A stretch of 5,739 nt of DNA from Verrucomicrobia bacterium UBA1412 (GTDB lineage Bacteria > Verrucomicrobiota > Verrucomicrobiia > Limisphaerales > UBA1412), in NCBI GenBank assembly GCA_002305615.1, contig DBPU01000010.1:1-5739 (forward strand). Reading direction: 5' to 3'. The notes under the pieces are model-generated. The model did not search any database and was not told where the DNA came from. It was given only the letters and a program-made list of their open reading frames with translations. How positions within the stretch are numbered: the stretch's first letter is position 1; every line of letters starts with the position of its first letter. This document shows positions 1 to 4,719 of the stretch, piece after piece. Position numbers and translations under genes: made by a program.

Positions 1-776
1 TCGTAGAAGGTCAGCCGCGAGAGCTGGGATGTCTGCCTGCGCAGGTATTGCTCCAAATAATGAATGAGGGCTCCGGCGGCACCGATCGCCGCGTTTTTGC
101 CGCGCAGCCCGAAGCCATCAAGCGTGGCAACCTTGAAATGATCTTTCAGAGTGTAAAAACTCGTTTCCGGGGCGAAGACCCAGTCCTCGTAAAGGTTCAC
201 ATGCGGGAAAGCGGGCAGAAGCGATTTCCGGAGCTCTTCGGCTTCTGAAGGGATGACGACTTCGGCCGGACGCTGGCGTTCCATTTCGGCCATGAGTGCG
301 GCGGGAGTGCTTAGTTCGGTTGTGAGGAAATCGCCCGTGGTCAAATCGGCCAGAGCCAGTCCCAGACATGAGCCCTGGGGATAGATCGCTGCCAGGAAAT
401 TATTGCGTTCAGCCTTCAGGACCCGCTCATCGAAATGAGTGCCCGGGCTCAATATCTGCGTGACTTCGCGCCGGACGAGCTGGCCCGGACGCGGCTCCTC
501 CATCTGATCGCAGATGGCAACTTTACGGCCTGCTTCCAGGAGCTTGGAGAGATACGCCTGGGCGGCGTGAAAGGGGATGCCGCACATGGGATACTGGCCG
601 CGTTTGGTCAGGGCGATATTGAGAATTTGGGAAGCCTCCAGGGCATCTTCGAAGAACATTTCGTAGAAATCCCCGAGCCGGAAGAGCAGCAACGCGTCCT
701 TGGGCAGCTCGCATTTGATTCTCCGATACTGCGTCATCATGGGGGTCATTTTGACAGATTGGCCGCTGTTGCTCAT
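1..776 (-). CDS. mutS: DNA mismatch repair protein MutS, N-terminal part (cut by window edge)
   Basis: MutS binds mismatched or looped DNA as a dimer and, through its C-terminal ATPase, recruits MutL to start methyl-directed or nick-directed repair in the cytoplasm. Only the first 258 codons are in the window; the clamp, lever and ATPase domains lie beyond position 1. Seen on the minus strand: TPMMTQY at residues 11-17, then LGDFYEMFFEDA (34-45), which holds the Phe-x-Glu mismatch-reading pair of domain I (F37, E39; E. coli F36/E38), LTKRG (56-60), CGIPFHA (65-71), VAICDQ (86-91) and LSPGT (109-113). The connector domain follows from about residue 120. The start ATG at 776-774 is the first in frame after an upstream stop; it has no clear Shine-Dalgarno site. 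A second ATG at 749-747 (MTPMM) is a possible alternative. The gene is divergent from the nuclease-helicase gene. Family assignment is secure; only the exact start is open. Confidence 0.97.
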   Translation of the reverse strand, partial: MSNSGQSVKMTPMMTQYRRIKCELPKDALLLFRLGDFYEMFFEDALEASQILNIALTKRGQYPMCGIPFHAAQAYLSKLLEAGRKVAICDQMEEPRPGQLVRREVTQILSPGTHFDERVLKAERNNFLAAIYPQGSCLGLALADLTTGDFLTTELSTPAALMAEMERQRPAEVVIPSEAEELRKSLLPAFPHVNLYEDWVFAPETSFYTLKDHFKVATLDGFGLRGKNAAIGAAGALIHYLEQYLRRQTSQLSRLTFY

Positions 777-786
777 CCAGAGGACC

Positions 787-814
787 AGTGTACCCGTTCA
801 CGCAAAAAAATCAA
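787..814 (-). promoter_or_regulatory. Candidate sigma70-type promoter for mutS
   Basis: Read on the minus strand, TTGATT (814-809) is followed after 16 bases by TACACT (792-787). Transcription would begin near 780, leaving almost no leader before the ATG at 776, or about 30 bases before the ATG at 749. The very short leader is a reason either to doubt this promoter or to prefer the downstream start. The region is A/T-rich, so a chance match is possible. Confidence 0.3.
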
Positions 815-926
815 GAAAGCCGGCTCTCCGTCCAAAAATAGACCCGCCGACACCCATACTAATAGCACCCTAATAAGAGCCATTTTCTGAAGAAGCGCTT
901 GGGATAAAAAGCCTTGCTTATCGGGA

Positions 927-953
927 GTCGATTCGACATCCTGGGATTCCAGG
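927..953. repeat. Two adjacent palindromes over the -35/spacer region
   Basis: GTCGA-T-TCGAC (927-937) is a perfect 11-base palindrome covering the candidate -35 box. Two bases later CCTGG-GATT-CCAGG (940-953) is a perfect 5-4-5 inverted repeat lying in the promoter spacer. Both are directly visible. A role as operators is inference from their position; arms of five bases also occur by chance. Confidence 0.4.
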
Positions 954-960
954 TTATTTA
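932..960 (+). promoter_or_regulatory. Candidate promoter of the nuclease-helicase gene
   Basis: TTCGAC (932-937) and TATTTA (955-960) are separated by exactly 17 bases, 35 bases upstream of the ATG at 996. Both boxes deviate from consensus, so this would be a moderate promoter. Two small palindromes overlap it (listed separately), which is compatible with a dedicated regulator. The site does not contain the BlaI-type dyad found further downstream. Confidence 0.4.
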
Positions 961-995
961 TCGTGAATAAGATGTTTGGAAAAGAGGGTTTATAG

Positions 996-2987
996 ATGGC
1001 TATTAAAAATGAGATAAGAACACACGGGTTGCAAAGATGCTTTTACTTTAACAGCGTACAAAACTTCCTAAATCAGTCTGAAGGTACCATTCTAGGCGAA
1101 CTTGCGAAAAATAATCCCTTTTTTTTGGAGCAGGATCAGCGCAATGCGTGGCTTGAAGAAATTCAGATACTCAAAAAAGCTTTATCTGAAATAGGAACCG
1201 GGCACCTCATTTTTGAGTATACCATTCCGCGCATTGGCAATCGGATAGACGTCGTCTATATCGTCGGGGGAATCGTTTTCTTATTGGAGTTCAAGGTTGG
1301 TTCTCGTGAATATGCACCACATGCCGTTGAGCAGGTGACTGATTATGCCCTTGATCTCAAGAATTTTCATAAGGCTAGCCATGAGCTCTTGCTTGTCCCT
1401 ATGCTCATTGCCACAAAGGCCCCGGCTCATTCTTATGAAAACCGAGAAATGAAACCCGGCATTCTGGAGGTTATTAAATGCAATTCGGAAAGCCTCTCAG
1501 AAGCCATTAAGCAGGTACTATCGCAACGAAGTGCCAGCCCTTTGGATGCAGAGGAGTGGCTCAAGTCCTCCTACGTTCCTACGCCTACAATTATTGAAGC
1601 GGCCCAAGCGCTTTACCGCGGTCATGGAGTGACCGACATTTCAAGGAACGATGCTAGTGCGGTTAATTTAAACCAGACCACTGCTGCCATAAACAAAATC
1701 ATTAAAAAAAGCAAACGCGAGCATAAAAAATCGATTTGCTTCATTACTGGCGTCCCTGGGGCGGGCAAAACATTAGCTGGTCTCAACATCGCAAATGAGC
1801 GCCATAAATTTGATGAGAATGAGCACGCGGTGTTCTTGTCCGGCAACTATCCTTTGGTGACTGTACTGCAAGAGGCTCTGGCGCGTGATGAACACAAGCG
1901 CTTAGGTAATAAAAAAAACGAAGCAACTAGCAAGGCAAAGGCTTTCATTCAGATCATTCATCATTTTCGAGACGATGCCCTCTCGACAGACCAAGCTCCC
2001 ATTGAGAAGGTAGCTATTTTTGACGAGGCCCAGCGTGCTTGGACTTCAAAGAAGCTTTCGAATTTTATGGCCAGCAAAAAGGGCAGCCCAAATTTCGAAA
2101 TGTCCGAGCCTGAGTTCCTCATTAGTATTATGGATAGGCATACGGATTGGGCTGTCATCATTTGCCTCGTCGGTGGAGGTCAAGAGATTAACCAAGGAGA
2201 GGCTGGCCTCATTGAATGGTTTAATTCTCTGAGGCAAGATTTCCCGAATTGGGATGTTTATGTATCCGATCAAATAACCGATAGCGAGTATACGAACGAA
2301 CTATCTATGGAGAGGCTGTTTAGTGGTTTGAAATATAACTTTGTAAAGCCGCTCCATCTGGCGGTGTCTCTGCGCTCGTTCCGAAGTGAAAAGGTGGCAG
2401 GTTTTGTGAAGGCGTTGCTTGATATCGATCGCGACACCGCCACTGCACTCTACCAGAAATTGCATCAAGACTATCCTATTTACCTGACCAGAGATTTAGA
2501 TAGGGCAAAAGCATGGATTCGTGCACAGGCAAAAGGGAGCGAGCGCTACGGCATCACCGCCAGTTCTGGGGCGATTCGCCTTCGCGGCTATGGTATCTGG
2601 GTACAGAGAAAGGTGAATCCGGCTACTTGGTTTTTAAACGATTCGAAGGATGTTAGATCATCCTGCTTCCTCGAAGAAACGGCGACCGAGTTTGATATCC
2701 AAGGACTTGAACTCGATTGGGCAATTGTCTGTTGGGATGCGAATTTTCGCTTTAGGGATGGAGCCTTTGAGCATTGGAGTTTTTCAGGCACAAAATGGCA
2801 GAATATGAAACAGTCCGAGGAAAAACTTTACCTCAAAAATACGTATCGTGTATTGCTTACCCGTGCCCGCCAAGGAATGATCATCTTTATTCCGCCGGGA
2901 AGCGATAGCGATAAGACCCGTGCTCATTCCTATTATGATGGAACTTATCGTTATCTAAAAGAAATAGGCATCCAAGAAATAAAGTAG
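996..2987 (+). CDS. PD-(D/E)xK nuclease fused to DUF2075-type SF1 helicase
   Basis: Predicted cytoplasmic nuclease-helicase of 663 residues. The N-terminal domain (about 70-120) has E74, D85 in GNRID, E98-F-K100 after a hydrophobic strand, and Q113-x3-Y117, which together match a RecB/Cas4-like PD-(D/E)xK nuclease with its QxxxY motif. The helicase part has Walker A GVPGAGKT (252-259), Walker B IFDEAQ (341-346), GGGQEIN (393-399), an LRSFRS motif (459-464), EFDIQGLELD (565-574) and YRVLLTRARQG (617-627), the last resembling SF1 motif VI. This order is that of DUF2075 (COG3410) proteins. All key residues look intact. The start has a good Shine-Dalgarno AGAGGG (983-988), 7 bases upstream. Base composition and codon use are clearly A/T-richer than mutS and the blaI region, suggesting transfer. 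Role in phage or plasmid defence is inferred from the nuclease-helicase architecture and isolation; a DNA-repair role is the alternative. Enzymatic class is well supported, biology is not. Confidence 0.9.
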   Translation: MAIKNEIRTHGLQRCFYFNSVQNFLNQSEGTILGELAKNNPFFLEQDQRNAWLEEIQILKKALSEIGTGHLIFEYTIPRIGNRIDVVYIVGGIVFLLEFKVGSREYAPHAVEQVTDYALDLKNFHKASHELLLVPMLIATKAPAHSYENREMKPGILEVIKCNSESLSEAIKQVLSQRSASPLDAEEWLKSSYVPTPTIIEAAQALYRGHGVTDISRNDASAVNLNQTTAAINKIIKKSKREHKKSICFITGVPGAGKTLAGLNIANERHKFDENEHAVFLSGNYPLVTVLQEALARDEHKRLGNKKNEATSKAKAFIQIIHHFRDDALSTDQAPIEKVAIFDEAQRAWTSKKLSNFMASKKGSPNFEMSEPEFLISIMDRHTDWAVIICLVGGGQEINQGEAGLIEWFNSLRQDFPNWDVYVSDQITDSEYTNELSMERLFSGLKYNFVKPLHLAVSLRSFRSEKVAGFVKALLDIDRDTATALYQKLHQDYPIYLTRDLDRAKAWIRAQAKGSERYGITASSGAIRLRGYGIWVQRKVNPATWFLNDSKDVRSSCFLEETATEFDIQGLELDWAIVCWDANFRFRDGAFEHWSFSGTKWQNMKQSEEKLYLKNTYRVLLTRARQGMIIFIPPGSDSDKTRAHSYYDGTYRYLKEIGIQEIK

Positions 2988-3030
2988 CCGCATTGCTCCG
3001 AAGATGGAGTGCGCTTTGAGGGTATGGCAT

Positions 3031-3067
3031 ATGGCATTTGAGCCATCTAAGATTGATTTATTTTTTT
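3031..3067 (+). terminator. Weak terminator candidate after the nuclease-helicase gene
   Basis: A short hairpin ATGGC (3031-3035), loop of 6, GCCAT (3042-3046) is followed 11 bases later by a T-rich run (3058-3067). The stem is only five pairs and the T run is too far away for a classical intrinsic terminator. It is nevertheless the only terminator-like element between 2988 and the promoter at 3087. Confidence 0.22.
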
Positions 3068-3086
3068 GAATAATAGGAGAGGGGAG

Positions 3087-3115
3087 TTGACAGGGACGAC
3101 AAGGTGTCGTATGTT
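3087..3115 (+). promoter_or_regulatory. Promoter of the secreted-protein gene
   Basis: A perfect TTGACA (3087-3092), a 17-base spacer and TATGTT (3110-3115) form a strong sigma70-type promoter; transcription would start near 3122. The spacer is almost filled by operator 1, and operator 2 covers the start of the transcript. Its geometry can be superimposed on the blaI promoter at 4217-4245. Confidence 0.8.
3096..3110. promoter_or_regulatory. BlaI-type operator 1
   Basis: Perfect dyad ACGACA (3096-3101), AGG, TGTCGT (3105-3110) between the -35 and -10 boxes, beginning 3 bases after TTGACA. BlaI/MecI repressors bind dyads with ACA/TGT-type inner half-sites, and the same dyad precedes the blaI-like gene in this window. 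A bound dimer here would exclude RNA polymerase. Binding by the local BlaI is inferred from the shared motif. Confidence 0.8.
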
Positions 3116-3124
3116 TGTCTTTGT

Positions 3125-3145
3125 AATACGACATGATGTCGTATT
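3125..3145. promoter_or_regulatory. BlaI-type operator 2 (perfect 9-3-9 palindrome)
   Basis: Left arm AATACGACA (3125-3133), centre TGA, right arm TGTCGTATT (3137-3145), with no mismatch. It contains the same core as operator 1. Its centre (3135) is 32 bp from that of operator 1 (3103), about three helical turns, so two repressor dimers would sit on the same face of the DNA. It lies just downstream of the predicted transcription start. Confidence 0.85.
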
Positions 3146-3213
3146 TTGACCGGTGGTCCATAAGTGGTCAGCCGGCAGAGAGATTAGAACAAACTGTATA
3201 TTGGATAGATAAC

Positions 3214-4140
3214 ATGAATACCTTGAATAGTTTTCGCAGGAATGAGCGCGTTTCCTCCTCACTGAAGGCGGCCGCCATCCTGGCAGCCTGGGCAATGGTT
3301 TCGCATTGGGCTTTCAGCGCTCCGGCAGAGGGTGACCAGCCCGAAGCTGAGCCGCAAACGCAGAAACAGGTCTTCGAGCGGAAGGTTGAGGTCAAAACTC
3401 AATCCCAGCCCGATGGGAAGGTCCAGACAAGAATCTGGGTCAACGGCAAAGAGGTTCAGCCTGAAAACGAGGAGGGAGAAATCTCGCTTCAAATCACGGG
3501 GGAACCGGGCGACTGCGCCGAGTGTCCCGAGGGCAGTGAGGAAGCCAAGTGCGCCCCGGCCGAGTGCGAATCGGCTCAGGCGATTCTCGAGAAAGTGGAG
3601 GCTGCGTTGCGCTCAGCAGGCATGGATAGCGAGCCGATCCTCAACATGCTCCGTGAGACTCTGAAAGCGCAAGGGGATTGTCCTCTCAAGGCGCCCGTCC
3701 CCGGGGAAGTCCAGAAGGATGACCTGAAAGCACACATGAAAGAACTGGAAAAAGCAGGCCAAGAGCGGGAGCGAGTGCTGAAAGAGAGCCGCGAGCAGAT
3801 GAACAGGATGCTCGAAAAGATGGGCCGGGAGCCCTTCGGCGATTGGCCCGCAGCCAATATCAACCCGAGAATGTTTAACATGCCTGCTCCCGAGGGCGAT
3901 ATCAGTGCTCGTCTGGAACGGTTGGAAAAGAGGTTGCAATCTCTGGAACGGCCAGAGACCGTGCTGCCCGGTGCTGCGGTTTCTCCAACACTGGAGGAAA
4001 TCCAGCGTGCGGCGCGCAGGATTCAGAATCGAGTGGAATCCCAGAATATGACGGCTGAAGAGGGTTTGGAAAAGCTCCTCAAGCGTATCCTGGTCGGAGA
4101 TAAAGATTCTGAGAAAGACTCATCACAAAGCGAAGAATAA
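3214..4140 (+). CDS. Secreted cysteine-containing coiled-coil protein, unknown function
   Basis: I do not recognise a family. From the chosen ATG the protein has 308 residues. A signal peptide is visible: basic N-region with R8, R9 and K18, a hydrophobic stretch at about 19-35, and a likely signal-peptidase I cut after FSA (36) or APA (38). The mature part is highly charged. It has a small segment with VNGKEV (76-81), a cluster C101-x2-C104-x8-C113-x4-C118 plus C156, a predicted coiled coil at about 170-205, a second short one at about 230-246 (LERLEKRLQSLE), and a very acidic tail. An in-frame ATG at 3133 would add 27 residues, but it lies inside operator 2 and would bury the signal peptide, so 3214 is preferred; the Shine-Dalgarno there is weak (GGA at 3203-3205). 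Promoter and operators place it under the adjacent BlaI/M56 system, hence an envelope-stress effector or ligand is a reasonable inference. The coding call is secure, the function open. Confidence 0.85.
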   Translation: MNTLNSFRRNERVSSSLKAAAILAAWAMVSHWAFSAPAEGDQPEAEPQTQKQVFERKVEVKTQSQPDGKVQTRIWVNGKEVQPENEEGEISLQITGEPGDCAECPEGSEEAKCAPAECESAQAILEKVEAALRSAGMDSEPILNMLRETLKAQGDCPLKAPVPGEVQKDDLKAHMKELEKAGQERERVLKESREQMNRMLEKMGREPFGDWPAANINPRMFNMPAPEGDISARLERLEKRLQSLERPETVLPGAAVSPTLEEIQRAARRIQNRVESQNMTAEEGLEKLLKRILVGDKDSEKDSSQSEE

Positions 4141-4199
4141 ATCGCTCATATCAGAAGGAGTCCTTTGCTCTCACCTGAGGGTGAGGGGCTCTAGCGATT
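4140..4199. repeat. Long imperfect hairpin between the secreted-protein gene and blaI
   Basis: Three nested stems share one axis: AATCGCT (4140-4146) with AGCGATT (4193-4199); GAGTCC (4158-4163) with GGGCTC (4186-4191), one G-T wobble; and CTCACC (4170-4175) with GGTGAG (4180-4185) around a TGAG tetraloop. The outer arm begins at the last base of the stop codon. There is no following T run, so it is not a standard intrinsic terminator. It may protect or process the 3' end of the transcript, or be a dispersed intergenic repeat; its copy number cannot be judged here. Confidence 0.6.
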
Positions 4200-4216
4200 G
4201 CGGGGTGAAGCGGAAA

Positions 4217-4245
4217 TTGACATTTGCGACATGTTGTCGTAAATT
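4217..4245 (+). promoter_or_regulatory. Promoter of the blaI-M56 operon
   Basis: A perfect TTGACA (4217-4222), a 17-base spacer and TAAATT (4240-4245); transcription would begin near 4252, giving a leader of about 70 bases before the ATG at 4322. Operator 3 fills the spacer, so the operon is predicted to be autoregulated. Confidence 0.8.
4223..4243. promoter_or_regulatory. BlaI-type operator 3 (autoregulatory)
   Basis: Left arm TTTGCGACA (4223-4231), centre TGT, right arm TGTCGTAAA (4235-4243); eight of nine arm positions are complementary, the exception being G4226. The core starts 3 bases after TTGACA, exactly as in operator 1. Autoregulation by a dyad in the promoter is typical of the BlaI/MecI family. 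The mismatch suggests weaker binding than operator 2, which would fit a regulator that keeps a basal level of its own synthesis. Confidence 0.82.
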
Positions 4246-4321
4246 TCGAGCGAACTCGAGCCGGACATGATCTGGCCCAGAGTTTCAGAGAAAAGAGATT
4301 TTAAAAGCGGATAAGAGAGAA

Positions 4322-4714
4322 ATGAGCGACAACAAAACCTCCACACTGGCCAATGCAGAACTGGGAATCATGGAACTTCTTTGGAAAGAGAGCGCTCTGA
4401 CAGCCCGGCAGATACGTGAAGAACTCTACCCGGATGCCAGGACGGCTCAGCACGGGACGGTGCAGCGGCTCTTGCAGCGGCTGGAGGAAAAGGGATTTGT
4501 ACAGAGGGATTCGAGCCAGTCGGTTTTGCTTTTCTCGGCCCGAATTTCGCGGGTGGAGTATGCGGGCTCGCAGGTGGAATCTCTGGCCCGGAAGCTGACG
4601 GAGGGCTCGCTGGCGCCTCTCATTACGCACTTTGTGGAGGAGCACAAAATCTCGAAAGAGGAAATCCAGCGTTTGAGGAATCTCCTGGATGAGTTGAAGG
4701 ATGAAAAGGAGTAG
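4322..4714 (+). CDS. blaI: BlaI/MecI-family transcriptional repressor
   Basis: A 130-residue protein of the usual length for penicillinase-repressor family (Pfam PF03965) members, which bind operator dyads as dimers through an N-terminal winged helix and are inactivated when a partner membrane protease triggers their cleavage. Seen: NAELGIMELLWKE (11-23) for the first helix, LTARQIREEL (26-35), then HGTVQRLLQRLEEKGFV (44-60), the recognition helix and entry into the wing, typical of this family (TVxxxLxRLxxKG). The C-terminal half (about 75-130) is helical and charged, fitting the dimerisation domain. A purine-rich AAGAGAG (4313-4319) just before the ATG is a weak ribosome site. It is followed directly by an M56 peptidase gene, the classical partner. 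Family is secure; the symbol is by family only, since nothing shows a link to beta-lactams. Confidence 0.93.
   Translation: MSDNKTSTLANAELGIMELLWKESALTARQIREELYPDARTAQHGTVQRLLQRLEEKGFVQRDSSQSVLLFSARISRVEYAGSQVESLARKLTEGSLAPLITHFVEEHKISKEEIQRLRNLLDELKDEKE
4706..4711 (+). promoter_or_regulatory. Strong ribosome binding site inside the end of blaI
   Basis: AAGGAG lies 8 bases before the ATG at 4720 and within the last codons of blaI. It fixes the start of the M56 gene and suggests translational coupling. It is the best Shine-Dalgarno site in the window. Confidence 0.8.
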
Positions 4715-4719
4715 CGGGT

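Noticed and set aside
435..890. Open frame of 151 codons on the plus strand
   Set aside because: It is antisense to mutS, whose protein motifs are unmistakable on the minus strand; the tail of this frame is low-complexity and no family is recognisable.
1245..1259. Perfect palindrome ATAGACG-T-CGTCTAT
   Set aside because: It lies inside the nuclease domain coding sequence, over the conserved RID residues, and lacks the BlaI core spacing; most likely incidental.
803..3068. A/T-rich segments CAAAAAAATCAA (803-814) and TTGATTTATTTTTTTG (3053-3068) as inverted ends of a mobile element
   Set aside because: The match depends on homopolymer runs and needs a gap; there is no transposase and no target-site duplication.
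3087..3148. Mini-frame starting at TTG 3087 after a purine-rich AGGAGAGGGG
   Set aside because: The TTG is the -35 box itself; a transcript from this promoter would begin downstream of it, and the peptide has no features.
3133..3213. Upstream in-frame ATG at 3133 as start of the secreted-protein gene
   Set aside because: The ATG is part of operator 2, only about 11 bases after the predicted transcription start, has no ribosome site, and would place 27 extra residues before an otherwise normal signal peptide.
3576..3939. Minus-strand frames of about 100 codons opposite the secreted-protein gene
   Set aside because: Shadow frames caused by GC-rich codon use; no ribosome site, promoter or recognisable protein features.
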